The notes under the pieces: model-generated
The model's input: only the letters and a program-made list of their open reading frames with translations
Databases searched by the model: none
What the model was told of the DNA's origin: nothing
Source: Spirosoma agri
GTDB taxonomy: Bacteria; Bacteroidota; Bacteroidia; Cytophagales; Spirosomataceae
NCBI RefSeq assembly: GCF_010747415.1
Contig: NZ_JAAGNZ010000001.1
Location: 2,356,001 to 2,420,000, forward strand
Reading direction: 5' to 3'
Length of the DNA: 64,000 bases
Part shown: piece after piece, positions 9,247-18,600 of the stretch
How positions within the stretch are numbered: the first letter of the stretch is position 1
Layout of the letters: each line of letters opens with the position of its first letter
Program-made: the position numbers and the translations under genes

Positions 9247-9254
9247 TACCTTTG
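9247..9254 (+). promoter_or_regulatory. Promoter -7 box of candidate sRNA
   Basis: TACCTTTG matches the Bacteroidota -7 consensus TAnnTTTG. A TTTG at 9219-9222 lies 24 bp upstream as a possible, rather distant, -33 element. Transcription would begin near 9258-9261, at the first base of the paired RNA stem. Confidence 0.6.
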
Positions 9255-9257
9255 CAA

Positions 9258-9339
9258 AGTCAAAAATGGGTGAAACGCCGACGGCTTGCCGTAGAGGTTT
9301 GACTCCTGGCCCGGCTGGTCCGAGCAGCCGGGCTTTTTT
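9258..9339 (+). ncRNA. Candidate structured small RNA (about 80 nt)
   Basis: It begins just after a TACCTTTG promoter box and ends in a canonical terminator. The 5' domain closes with a perfect 7-bp stem AGTCAAA (9258-9264) / TTTGACT (9298-9304). That stem encloses a hairpin ACGG-CTTG-CCGT (9281-9292) and a purine-rich strand GGGUGAAACGCCG. A short CCTG linker leads to the terminator stem GCCCGGCTG (9309-9317) / CAGCCGGGC (9325-9333) plus six T. No ORF of credible quality follows, so a free-standing sRNA is more likely than a riboswitch. I do not recognise it as 6S, SRP, tmRNA or a known riboswitch class. Confidence 0.65.
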
Positions 9340-9567
9340 ATGCCCCGAACTGGCTTCGCGACAACTCAATTATCACCGCGACAATCCGAGTTCCCTCTCC
9401 ACTGTTACGCTACCAGCATAACGAATAGCTTGGCTCAGCCGATCTGCCGGTACTTCACGTTGGCCAATAACGAGAAACGATACCGGGGTACCTTTGCCGA
9501 AGGGGACTGGCCTATGTTTATCAAGATCAAAGCACTGGCGGAAGGCGATCAAACGATCTGCTTTCTT

Positions 9568-10023
9568 TTACTTAACCCGAGTCCAGGTTTTCGTTTTTCC
9601 TAACAGAGAGATGCCCATAACGTAGCCGTGCAGATCCAGCGCATCCGGACTTTTAAGGCTTAAATCACAGCTGTACGTCTTGCCGTCTTCCGGGTTGTAA
9701 ATTTCCCCATCGCTCCAGACATTGTTGCCCTTGTAGGTGAGGTTCGTCATAATGACCATGTTATGAATGGGGCGGGTGCGTAGCTTTTCATCGGGATTCT
9801 GACTATCCATTTTGGGCCTGTTGGTCGCTGGGTCATTCGGTTCGGCTGTCCACACCAGCCGCCCGTAATACTTATTGCCCTGCTTGTAGATCTGAACCTG
9901 ATTTTTCTTTTTTGAACTAAGCCACTTTCCAACCACTGCATCGGCATTATCGGGTTGCGGTGCGTAGGCAGATAGAGTTAGCATCAATAACAATACTAAA
10001 GCAGTCAGGCGGTAAACGTTCAT
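9568..10023 (-). CDS. DUF2147 domain protein, exported
   Basis: About 151 aa. ATG at 10023 starts a signal peptide (MNVYRLTALVLLLMLTLSAYA); the frame extends to 10062. The mature part matches DUF2147: DAVVGKWLSSKKKNQVQIYK, YYGRLVW, a Lys/Pro-rich middle, then GEIYNPEDGKTYSC and LHGYVMGISLLGKTKTW. The family forms a small lipocalin-like barrel of unknown function in the periplasm, common in Bacteroidota and Proteobacteria. It is monocistronic and no regulatory site was seen. Confidence 0.9.
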   Translation of the reverse strand: MNVYRLTALVLLLMLTLSAYAPQPDNADAVVGKWLSSKKKNQVQIYKQGNKYYGRLVWTAEPNDPATNRPKMDSQNPDEKLRTRPIHNMVIMTNLTYKGNNVWSDGEIYNPEDGKTYSCDLSLKSPDALDLHGYVMGISLLGKTKTWTRVK

Positions 10024-10630
10024 AAATTGAGTGGCGATCATTGATTTGCTGTATAAACTCAAATCGGGATAAAATGGTCCAACAAATCAATCAAAACGAA
10101 AGTTTGTTGTACTATTCCCGTCCTTTTGATTTCTTAGAGTCTGAAAAGGAGCAAAAGGTTAAATGAGTTCGACTTATTTACATCCTGACTTCTTATCGAA
10201 TGTGCCCGGTTTATCCTTCTTTGATAGCGGTTGATGCCATAATTCGCTCAGGTAAACTAACAACGTATAGCGAGTGACTGCTGGAAAGCGAAGTTTAGGG
10301 CTACAACCAAAAACGGGCAACTACCACTAAAAGCAACTAGTCGTGATGATGAGCCAACTTTTCCAGGTATAAACTCTCAAATACTGTTCTTCTCGCTAAA
10401 AGGAGCCTACCCGCATAAAACAGAATAGTCGGCCGACGACTATCACGATCGGTAAGGTCAAGCCATGAACGCCTTCACGATGGTGAACGTATATGAACCT
10501 AGAGACTAGAATCAGGTGATCAGGCGGGCCAAATGATGTCGTGAGCCGAATCGGTGAATCTGGTCTATGAATGAAGCGAATGTTGCCCGCTAACCGTTGA
10601 GTGTCGGCGAACAGACGTTGCCGTGTAGAC
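10024..10630. other. Intergenic region, no feature seen
   Basis: About 600 bp between the DUF2147 gene and the DUF779 operon end. A reverse 78-codon frame at 10396-10632 has no family features and is not called. No clear RNA or repeat was seen. Confidence 0.4.
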
Positions 10631-10682
10631 ATGGCAAACCGGAGGTTCTAGGGACGAGAACCACCGCACTCTTGTTTGCCAT
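10631..10682 (-). terminator. Nested hairpin after ALDH operon
   Basis: Outer stem ATGGCAAAC (10631-10639) / GTTTGCCAT (10674-10682) and inner stem GGTTCT (10644-10649) / AGAACC (10657-10662). It starts 19 bp beyond the last stop of the reverse-strand operon. There is no clear U-tract, so it may be a terminator or an mRNA-stabilising structure. Confidence 0.55.
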
Positions 10683-10700
10683 CCGACAGTCAACTTGCCG

Positions 10701-11084
10701 CTATTCGCCCACTCGTATTGGTGTCAGATAAGGTTGTTCAGCTTCATCGAATAGGCGTGAGCGAATTAAAAAACGGATGCCCATCGGGATCTCGAGCGAA
10801 AAGCTGGCTCCCCGGCCGGGTGTGACATCAACCGTTAAATGCGTATGTCGCCAGTATTCGAACTGATCGGAAGACATCCAGAAGTCGCAGCCTTCGATCT
10901 GGCCCAGCCACACGTCGGATGCCCCGATAATAAAATCACCAACGGCATAGCACATGGGCGACGAGCCATCACAGCATCCTCCGCTCTGGTGGAACATCAG
11001 TGGCCCGTGTTGAGCCTTTAGCGTGTTGATAACGGTGGCAGCCGCCGGAGTGACATCTACACGAGAAACGGACTGAGTAGTCAT
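10701..11084 (-). CDS. DUF779 protein
   Basis: 127 aa, typical of the family. Conserved HQSGGCCDGSSPMC near residues 32-45 has paired Cys. WLGQIEGCDFWMS and YWRHTHLTVDVTPGRGASFSLE follow. Function is not established, but DUF779 genes are known to sit next to NAD-dependent acetaldehyde/aldehyde dehydrogenases, as here, and are thought to support that enzyme. Last gene of the reverse-strand operon, 23 bp after the EthD-like gene. The Cys-rich motif suggests metal or redox binding (inference). Confidence 0.9.
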   Translation of the reverse strand: MTTQSVSRVDVTPAAATVINTLKAQHGPLMFHQSGGCCDGSSPMCYAVGDFIIGASDVWLGQIEGCDFWMSSDQFEYWRHTHLTVDVTPGRGASFSLEIPMGIRFLIRSRLFDEAEQPYLTPIRVGE

Positions 11085-11106
11085 AAAAAAGAATAGTATG
11101 CGTTCG

Positions 11107-11418
11107 TTACAGGTCCTGACTCACTTGCATCAACGGCTGGGCGTCCGTGAAGTTGGCGATGTCACCAATCAGTTCGGCACCGTGTTCGTTTAATCCCCGG
11201 TTCAATTCATCGGTCGTGTTGAAACGTAAACCCGTGATCATCGCGTAGGCTGGCAGCGAACCGGGTTCATTGCCACTCAGCCCTTCCTGGAGATCAATGC
11301 CCTGTAATCCAAACGGAGTTAACCGCTTTTTTACCAGAGGAATGTGGCTTTCAAGATAATAGGCACGATTAAAGGTAGTACCCTTGGTTTTTGGATAAAG
11401 AACGGTGAGCCGGACCAT
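11107..11418 (-). CDS. EthD family protein
   Basis: About 103 aa from ATG 11418 (MVRLTVLYPKTKG); the longer frame to 11484 adds residues without family features. EthD proteins are small dimeric ferredoxin-like barrels. Visible here are the N-terminal strand, FNRAYYLESHIPLVKKRL with the conserved His, and the acidic C-terminal half (NRGLNEHGAELIGDIANFTDAQP). It is the middle gene between aldehyde dehydrogenase and DUF779. Its role in the operon is unknown; related proteins assist ether or aromatic oxidation. Confidence 0.85.
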   Translation of the reverse strand: MVRLTVLYPKTKGTTFNRAYYLESHIPLVKKRLTPFGLQGIDLQEGLSGNEPGSLPAYAMITGLRFNTTDELNRGLNEHGAELIGDIANFTDAQPLMQVSQDL

Positions 11419-11499
11419 AAAGAAGCTGTGTGTAAAAATGACTGTCCGGCTGACGAAGCACATCGCTAAGAAGTACTCTGTCAACCGGACGAATTTTGA

Positions 11500-13026
11500 T
11501 TAAAAGAAGCCTAATTTACTCTTGCTGTAGGAGATCAGAATATTTTTTGTCTGCCGATAATGGTTGAGCATCATGTGGTGATTCTCGCGGCCAAAACCGG
11601 ATTTTTTGTACCCGCCGAATGGGGCATGAGCCGGGTAATTGTGGTAACAGTTCACCCAGACCCGACCTGCCTGAATTTGGCGGGGAACCTGATACAGTTC
11701 ATGCGCATCGCGTGTCCATAACCCAGCGCCGAGTCCGTATAACGTATCGTTGGCGGTTGCAACTGCTTCGTCGGCATTTTTGAATGTTGTTACCGCTAGC
11801 ACGGGACCAAAAATCTCTTCCTGGAAAACGCGCATCTTGTTGTTGCCCTTGAAGATCGTTGGCTGAATGTAGTAACCACTTTCCAGACCGTTACCCACCA
11901 GGCCAGCCGGGCCACCACCGGTCAGCACTTCAGCACCTTCCTGTTTGCCAATGTCGATATAGGAAAGAATTTTTTCGTATTGATCGTTGCTGGCCTGCGC
12001 GCCCATCATCGTATCCGGGTCCAGTGGGTGACCGAGTTTAATGGCTTTGGTCCGCTCGATAACCCGCTCGATGAAGCGATCATACGCCCGCTCATGCACC
12101 AGCATGCGGGAAGGGCAGGTGCAGATTTCGCCCTGATTCAGCGCAAACATGACTGCACCCTCCACGCACTTGTCAAAGAAGTCATCGTCGGCATCGGCAA
12201 TGGATTCCATGAAAATGTTGGGTGATTTCCCCCCCAGCTCCATCGTTACCGGAATGAGATTTTCCGACGCATACTGCATAATCAGACGGCCCGTTGTGGT
12301 TTCGCCGGTAAACGCTACTTTGGCAATCCGCTTGGATTGTGCCAAAGGCTTACCCGCTTCGGGACCAAATCCATTAACGATATTGACGACGCCCGGTGGA
12401 ATCAGTCCATCGAGTACTTCCATCAGCACCAGAATGGAGGTCGGTGTTTGTTCGGCGGGTTTCATCACCACGCAGCAACCAGCTGCCAGCGCCGGAGCCA
12501 GTTTCCAGGTAGCCATGAGCAGCGGGAAATTCCAGGGGATGATTTGGCCCACAACGCCAATGGGTTCTTTAACGATCAGCGAAACGGTATCGGCATCGAG
12601 TTCGGCCAGGCTGCCTTCCTCGGCGCGGATAACCCCGGCGAAGTAGCGGAAGTGATCAACGACCAGGGGTAAATCGGCGGCCAGTGTCTCACGAACCGCT
12701 TTTCCATTCTCGACCGTTTCGACGCGCGCCAGAAATTCAAGATTCTGCTCGATACGGTCGGCGATCCGGATCAGCATGTTGCTACGCTCGGTTGCCGACG
12801 TGCGTGACCAGGCCGGAAATGCTTTATGAGCGGCATCAAGAGCCAGGTCGATGTCAGCGGCTTTTGAGCGGGGAACACGAGCGATGAGGCTGTCGTCGAT
12901 GGGGGAGGAATTATTGAAATACTCACCATCAACGGGAGCTACCCATTTACCACCAATGTAGTTCTCGTATTGGGATTTGAACTGGGGACGGGGCAGGGTT
13001 TTGCTGGGGGCTTCTACTACTTCCAT
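11500..13026 (-). CDS. NAD-dependent aldehyde dehydrogenase (acetaldehyde type)
   Basis: 508 aa. Oxidises an aldehyde, probably acetaldehyde, to the acid with NAD. The general-base Glu lies in [10 protein letters not shown] and the catalytic Cys is residue 302 in [20 protein letters not shown] and the [19 protein letters not shown] tail are characteristic of the AldA/ExaC group rather than betaine or semialdehyde dehydrogenases. First gene of an operon with EthD and DUF779, which supports the acetaldehyde assignment. A divergent AraC regulator starts 370 bp upstream and is the likely activator. It may consume acetaldehyde made by EutBC encoded at 36.6-38.8 kb (inference). Confidence 0.93.
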   Translation of the reverse strand: MEVVEAPSKTLPRPQFKSQYENYIGGKWVAPVDGEYFNNSSPIDDSLIARVPRSKAADIDLALDAAHKAFPAWSRTSATERSNMLIRIADRIEQNLEFLARVETVENGKAVRETLAADLPLVVDHFRYFAGVIRAEEGSLAELDADTVSLIVKEPIGVVGQIIPWNFPLLMATWKLAPALAAGCCVVMKPAEQTPTSILVLMEVLDGLIPPGVVNIVNGFGPEAGKPLAQSKRIAKVAFTGETTTGRLIMQYASENLIPVTMELGGKSPNIFMESIADADDDFFDKCVEGAVMFALNQGEICTCPSRMLVHERAYDRFIERVIERTKAIKLGHPLDPDTMMGAQASNDQYEKILSYIDIGKQEGAEVLTGGGPAGLVGNGLESGYYIQPTIFKGNNKMRVFQEEIFGPVLAVTTFKNADEAVATANDTLYGLGAGLWTRDAHELYQVPRQIQAGRVWVNCYHNYPAHAPFGGYKKSGFGRENHHMMLNHYRQTKNILISYSKSKLGFF

Positions 13027-13395
13027 GTTCGTTGTAAAAAAGTTTAATTGGATTTATTACAAAGTTTGCATGAATTGTTCAATAAAAGTTGATCGATTGT
13101 ATCGTCTACATGCACAATCCTATCAATGTTGCCGCATCTCACTTCACGATTTAGCGGGAAAACAAAGACGAATAAATGATAAAAATATCATGCGTAAGCC
13201 AAGCGTTGAGGGGTTGTCAGGAGATATTGAACAGAGAGTGGACCGTTGCAGGAACTCACCTAGACATACGCTCGAATTCTTATAATCGCAATAGTATTTA
13301 TGGCAATAGCAATACAAAGTTGTCCGGAAATGCCTACTTTGCAACTAAGTAGCTGCCATAGTTCAGTGGAAGTCTGCTTAACGAACCCGATCCTG
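13027..13395. promoter_or_regulatory. Divergent ALDH / AraC control region
   Basis: About 370 bp between the ALDH start and the AraC start, with scattered A/T runs. It should hold the promoters of both genes and the AraC-type operator, but no TAnnTTTG box or repeated operator half-site could be identified by eye. Confidence 0.4.
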
Positions 13396-14322
13396 ATGAA
13401 AAGCATACAGACAACTCCACTTAATATTTCACGCCATTTACAGTCCCGGCGTCTGGAACAGGAAGTAGAGAATCGGACTGCTTATACGATTGATACCGCA
13501 GAGCTGAACATATACGAGACGTATCATGTGGCCGAGAAGGTTGAGTTGACGTTTAACAGTCCGGTATTGGCCAGTATGATTCGGGGTAAAAAAGTGATGC
13601 ACCTGCCCGGAACGCCATCGTTCGATTTTCTGCCCGGTGAGTCGGTGATCGTGCCCAGCGAAGAAACCATGCGGATCGATTTCCCCGAAGCGCAAAGTCA
13701 GAATCCTACGCAGTGCCTGGCGCTGGCTATCGACCCCAGCAAAGTAAAACAGGTTACGGATCTGCTCAACGAACAGGCTCCACTGGTCGACAATTCGACC
13801 GGGTGGCAATATGGTCAGAGTAATTTCTTCTTAACGAACGACGTGCCGATCCATCAGCTCATTGCAAGGCTGATTTATATATTTACCGAAAACAACAAGG
13901 CGAAAGACGTTTTTGCTAATCTTATTTTGCAGGAACTGGTAGTTCGGTTGATGCAGACTCAGGCGCGTACGTTACTCTTGAGCGCGACTACCAACGTGGC
14001 CAGTGTGAACCGGCTGGCGCACGTGGCTCAGTACATCAATAAGAATCTAAACCGCAATCTGCACATAAAAGAACTGGCCGATGAAGCCTGCATGAGTGAG
14101 CCCAATTTCTATCGGACATTCAAGCAAACATTCGGCATGACGCCCCTCGATTTTATCAATCAACAACGCATCGATCTGGCATCCCGATTATTAAAAGCGA
14201 CCAATCGCTGTCTGGCTGATATAAGCGTTGATTGCGGTTTCAACAACCTGACCTATTTCATGAAATTGTTCCGACGCGAGATCGGCATGTCTCCGGCGCA
14301 GTACCGTAAACAGACGGCATAG
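13396..14322 (+). CDS. AraC family transcriptional regulator
   Basis: About 308 aa from ATG 13396 (MKSIQTTPLNISRHL); in-frame starts further upstream exist (13300, 13330). The N-terminal half resembles the AraC_N ligand-sensing cupin (LPGTPSFDFLPGESVIVPSEETM). The C-terminal 100 residues are a double helix-turn-helix: LHIKELADEACMSEPNFYRTFKQTFG, then ADISVDCGFNNLTYFMKLFRREIGMSPAQYR. It is transcribed away from the ALDH-EthD-DUF779 operon, and regulators of this type commonly activate adjacent aldehyde dehydrogenase genes. The inducer is probably an alcohol or aldehyde (inference). Confidence 0.92.
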   Translation: MKSIQTTPLNISRHLQSRRLEQEVENRTAYTIDTAELNIYETYHVAEKVELTFNSPVLASMIRGKKVMHLPGTPSFDFLPGESVIVPSEETMRIDFPEAQSQNPTQCLALAIDPSKVKQVTDLLNEQAPLVDNSTGWQYGQSNFFLTNDVPIHQLIARLIYIFTENNKAKDVFANLILQELVVRLMQTQARTLLLSATTNVASVNRLAHVAQYINKNLNRNLHIKELADEACMSEPNFYRTFKQTFGMTPLDFINQQRIDLASRLLKATNRCLADISVDCGFNNLTYFMKLFRREIGMSPAQYRKQTA

Positions 14323-14469
14323 TGCGATTCGTCATGGATCTGCTGTACCATCCAGCAACCTTCCCGCTAGGTTTTAGCCAACTCAGTTAGGGATAAGGGT
14401 TTTGACGTTTGGCTATTCGAATGAGAATAAAAGGCAAATTTGCCTGACTCTGCTCTCCTCATCCCCGAC

Positions 14470-14506
14470 CCCTCCCAGCATGAGCGGGCCGCCCATGCTG
14501 GGAGGG
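14470..14506 (-). terminator. Strong hairpin at end of efflux operon
   Basis: Perfect 13-bp GC-rich stem CCCTCCCAGCATG / CATGCTGGGAGGG with an 11-nt loop, 7 bp beyond the adaptor gene's stop. There is no T-run on either strand, so it is a factor-dependent terminator or a 3' stabiliser. Confidence 0.65.
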
Positions 14507-14512
14507 AAAGCA

Positions 14513-15649
14513 CTATCTAGCCTTAACCAGTTGACCGTCCCGGATTTCTTCCGAAGCAATTTTAACAATCGGCTCGCCTTTCTTTATGTCGCCAAAGACT
14601 TCGACCAGACTGTCAACGACGTTCCCTTTCTGTACTGATACCCACTGGGCTCGATTGTCGTGCACGCGGATAACGAACATCTTTTCGCTGGAACTCACAA
14701 CCGACGTAGCTGGAACAAACAGGGTCAGCGCGGAGCGTTCAACGGGGAGCGTGACTTCCGCATACATGCCCGATTTGAGTTCATGAGCATTGTTGTTGAC
14801 ATCGAACTCGGCCATCATGGCGCGGTTTGCTTCAACTAAACTCTCGGCACTACGGGCCAGTTTGGCGTTAAATCGTCGTTCTGGATTGGCGTTGACCGTG
14901 AAGGAAACGGCACTTTTTGCCTGTAGTTGGTTAGCAAAGGTTTCGGGAATTGCCACCGTCAGTCGCAAGGTTCGGCTGTCTTCCAGCACGAACAGCGGCT
15001 TACCACTATCGCCCGCGCCAACCAACGCACCGGGGCTGATGTTCCGTTCCGTGACCATGCCATCGAATGGGGCCGTAATGGTCAGGTAATGTCGCAGTTC
15101 CGCTTTGGCCTGATAGTTCGAGCGGGCTGCCTGCACCGTACCCCGTGCTACGGCAACCATGGCGCTATCGGCCTGCATTTTTGCCTGCGCCTGATCGAGT
15201 TCGTTCGCCGAAACGGCACCTTCCATTTTTGCCGTCTGAACCAGCCGCTGGTACGTTAGCCGACTGGCGCGGGAACGGGTCGTTTGTTCGACCAACGTGG
15301 CTTCCTGCGCCTGAACCTGGGCTTGCGCCTGACTCAGTTCTGACAGAACTTCGGGGGCGTCGAGACGAGCCAGTACCTGCCCCTTGCGAACGAAGGTGCC
15401 CCGGTCAACCGGAATGTCTCGCACGAATCCTTTCACTTTAGCGTATATATTCACCCGGTTCCAGGGTTTCAGTTCGCCCGGCAGCGTAACACGCTTGCTG
15501 GGTTGCAACGCCTGAACGGTAGCCATAACTACCTGGGGCGATTCCGGCTCTTTAGTCGCCGTTGGTTTCTTGTCGTTGCCCGAAGATGAGCAGGCAGCTA
15601 GACCGGCCACAACCGATACTGGCCAGAGCAATCGCATTAGAGAGTTCAT
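14513..15649 (-). CDS. RND efflux periplasmic adaptor (MFP) lipoprotein
   Basis: 378 aa. The HlyD/AcrA-type adaptor links the RND pump to the outer-membrane channel. It has a lipoprotein signal peptide with lipobox LAAC (residues ~17-20) and a Ser/Lys-rich linker. A barrel-sandwich half (RVNIYAKVKGFVRDIPVDRG) and a helical hairpin rich in Gln/Ala (residues ~100-160) follow. The second lipoyl half is TITAPFDGMVTERNISPG, and a beta-barrel and membrane-proximal domain end the protein. Its ATG overlaps the pump gene's stop by 4 bp, so translation is coupled. Third gene of the reverse-strand operon tolC-RND-MFP. Confidence 0.94.
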   Translation of the reverse strand: MNSLMRLLWPVSVVAGLAACSSSGNDKKPTATKEPESPQVVMATVQALQPSKRVTLPGELKPWNRVNIYAKVKGFVRDIPVDRGTFVRKGQVLARLDAPEVLSELSQAQAQVQAQEATLVEQTTRSRASRLTYQRLVQTAKMEGAVSANELDQAQAKMQADSAMVAVARGTVQAARSNYQAKAELRHYLTITAPFDGMVTERNISPGALVGAGDSGKPLFVLEDSRTLRLTVAIPETFANQLQAKSAVSFTVNANPERRFNAKLARSAESLVEANRAMMAEFDVNNNAHELKSGMYAEVTLPVERSALTLFVPATSVVSSSEKMFVIRVHDNRAQWVSVQKGNVVDSLVEVFGDIKKGEPIVKIASEEIRDGQLVKAR

Positions 15650-18600
15650 AGGGAGTGGACCGCAGGGGCGGGTGTAAGTTGGTGATCGAAGAATTTACTG
15701 TCCGGATCTTCCGGATCGAGGGATACCGATTGTATACTGGCTTTCGCTTGTAGCTGGCTGAACACGCAGGGCAGAATGAGCAGAGCCGCCAGTGTCGAGG
15801 CAATCAAACCGCCAATAACAGCCTGACCAAGTGGCGCAATCTGGTCACCACCTTCGCCCAGGCCCGACGCCATTGGCACCATGCCCGCAATCATGGCGAT
15901 ACTCGTCATCAGAATCGGCCGAATTCGGCTGTTGGCCGCCATTACCACAGCCTTGCGCGTATCGCCCACCTCCAGGCGAAGATTTTCCGCATTGGTAACC
16001 ATCAGAATGGCATTGGCGACCGATACCCCAACCGACATGATCAGACCCATGTACGATTGCAGATTCAGCGTGGCCCCGCAAGCGAGCAGCATCACCAATG
16101 CCCCGGCAACCACCGCCGGAATCGCTGAAAGAATCACTAATGACAATTTGAAGGACTGGTAATTAGCCGCCAGCAGCAGGAAGATAATCACAATGGCAAC
16201 CAGCAGACCCGTTTGCAGACTGCTCAGCGTATCGGACAGTAAATTGGTCTGACCGCCCATCTCCACGAGAACCCCGCGGGGTGGCTCACCCGCGTCACGA
16301 ATAGCTTTCTGAACCGCTTTCTGGGCCGTGCCTAAGTCCATTTTTTGCAAATTGGCGGTGATGGTAACGAGTCGGTTTGGACCAGCGCGGTCGTATTCGC
16401 CGGGGGCCGTACCTTCCGAGAACGTGGCTACATCCGATAGCAACGGTTGCATGTTGCCACTTTTTAGCGGGATATTGCCAATGTCGGTGGTGCTACTCAT
16501 CTGGTATTCCGGAATCTGTACCTGTACCTGGTAGGCCAGTCCTTTCGATTCGTCGAGCCAGAGGTTCTTGTCGGTAAACCGGCTCGATGACGTAGCGGCT
16601 ACCATCGACCGGGCCACCTGCGTTGAGGTGACACCCAGTTGCCCGGCCCGTTCGCGGTTCATGGTTACGTTCAGGACAGGGTAGGCTAGTGGTTGGGCGA
16701 TCTGTACATCACGCAGAAAGTCGATCTTCACCATTTGTTCGCGGATTTTGTTCGCGAAACGACCCGCTTCGGTCAGGTCTTTTGCCGCTATGGTTACTTC
16801 GATGGGTGTCGATGCGCCCTGACTCATGATCTTTTCGGTCAGCTCGATCGGCTCGAAGGAGATATTGGCGTTTGGCAGGGCTTTGGCAATGCGCGTCCGA
16901 AGTTCCTCCTTCAGATTGTCCATGTTTACGGGATGCTCCTCCTTTAATGACACTTGCAGAACAGCCTCGTGCGGACCACTGTTGAACACGAAGATATTCG
17001 ACGTACCGTAGCTGGAGGGCACTGTACCGACGTAGGCCGATGAGATCTCCACGTTGTCAGCACCTACCGATTCTTTGATAATGTCGAGTGCTTTCAACGT
17101 GGCTGTTTCGGTCCGTTCGACCCGCGTTCCATCCGGAATTCGAAGGCGCATTTGAAATTGGTGGCTGTTACCGTGGGGCAGAATATCGGTGCCAATCACC
17201 ATAAAACAAACGACGATGATCGCCAGCGTTGCCGCCAGATAACCGCCAACGACCAGGCCCCGGCGATTCAGGATTTTGTCGAGCAGGGCGGAGTAGCGTT
17301 GTTTGAACTTATCAAAACCGGTTGCATTTTTTGCCGGATGAGCCGCATCGTCCATCATGGCATGACGTTCCTGTGCATCCAGGGCAAGAGTAGGTGCTTC
17401 GTGGGCCGGATGGCTTTTCAGGAGCCAGTTTGCCAGCACCGGAACGAACGTCTGCGAGAGCAGAAACGACGCGATCATGGCAAAGCCAACCGATAACGAC
17501 AACGGCAGGAACATGGAACGCGGTACTCCGCTCATCACGAACGCCGGAGCGAACACGGCCAGAATAGCCAGTAGAATCAGAAACTCGGGGAAGACGATTT
17601 CTTTGCAGGCATCCCAGATTGCGACGGCCTTCGGTTTTCCCGTTTCCAGATGCTGGTGAATATTTTCGATCGTTACCGTCGCCTGGTCAACTAGAATGCC
17701 GATGGCCAGGGCCAGACCCGACAGAGTCATGATGTTGATCGTTTGCCCGAACAGGTTGAGCATGATCACCGCCGACAGAATGGAAATCGGGATGGTGACC
17801 ACTACAATGATCACACTCCGCCAGTCGCGCAGGAACAACAGCACCATCAATCCCGTCAGTACCGCACCCAAAATGCCTTCTGTCACCAGGCTTTTTAGGG
17901 AGTTGGTTACGTAGACCGACTGGTCGAATTCGTACGATATCTTTACATCTTCAGGAACGGCTGCCTGTAGGTCCGGCATGGCTTTCCGAATGTTGTTTAC
18001 GACATCGAGCGTAGAGGCATCCGACTTTTTGACCACTGGAATGTACACCGCCCGACGACCGTTCACGAGTGCATACCCCACCGTTACGTCGGCTCCATCT
18101 TCGACCGTGCCAATATCCCGCACGAACACCGTCGGTCCCGATCCAACGCGAATGGGGATATTCAGGAAATCTTCGGGTCGTTTGATGAGCGAGTTAACCG
18201 GTGTCATCAGCGTTTTCTCGCCAATGCGGATGTTACCGGCGGGTGAAGGCTGGTTGTTGGTAATGATGGACTTGATCACTTCTTCCGGTGTCAGCTGATA
18301 ACTGCGAACCAGTTGCGGATTCACTTTGATAATGACCGTCCGCTGGTTACCACCGAACGGAGGAGGGCTTGATACCCCCGGAATCCGGGAAAACATGGGC
18401 CGCACCCGCGACGACGCATAATCCTGAATGTCGTTCAGCGACCGGCTCGGGCTTTCAAACACCAGTTGACCGACCGGTACCGAACTGGCGTCGAAGCGCA
18501 CTACCTGGGGTGGTACGGTGCCGTCGGGCATGTAGGCTTTTGCGCGGGAGACATTGTTCGCCACTTCGGCAGCGGCCTGTGCCATATCCGTTCCTGGATA

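Noticed and set aside
9340..9603. 87-codon frame after the sRNA terminator
   Set aside because: The ATG is directly at the T-run of the terminator, the frame overlaps the end of the DUF2147 gene antisense, and no domain is seen.
10396..10632. 78-codon reverse frame in the intergenic gap
   Set aside because: No domain, signal or supporting promoter/terminator; Arg/Pro-rich chance translation.
12149..12646. 165-codon forward frame within ALDH
   Set aside because: Antisense of the aldehyde dehydrogenase gene, Ser/Thr-rich, no domain.
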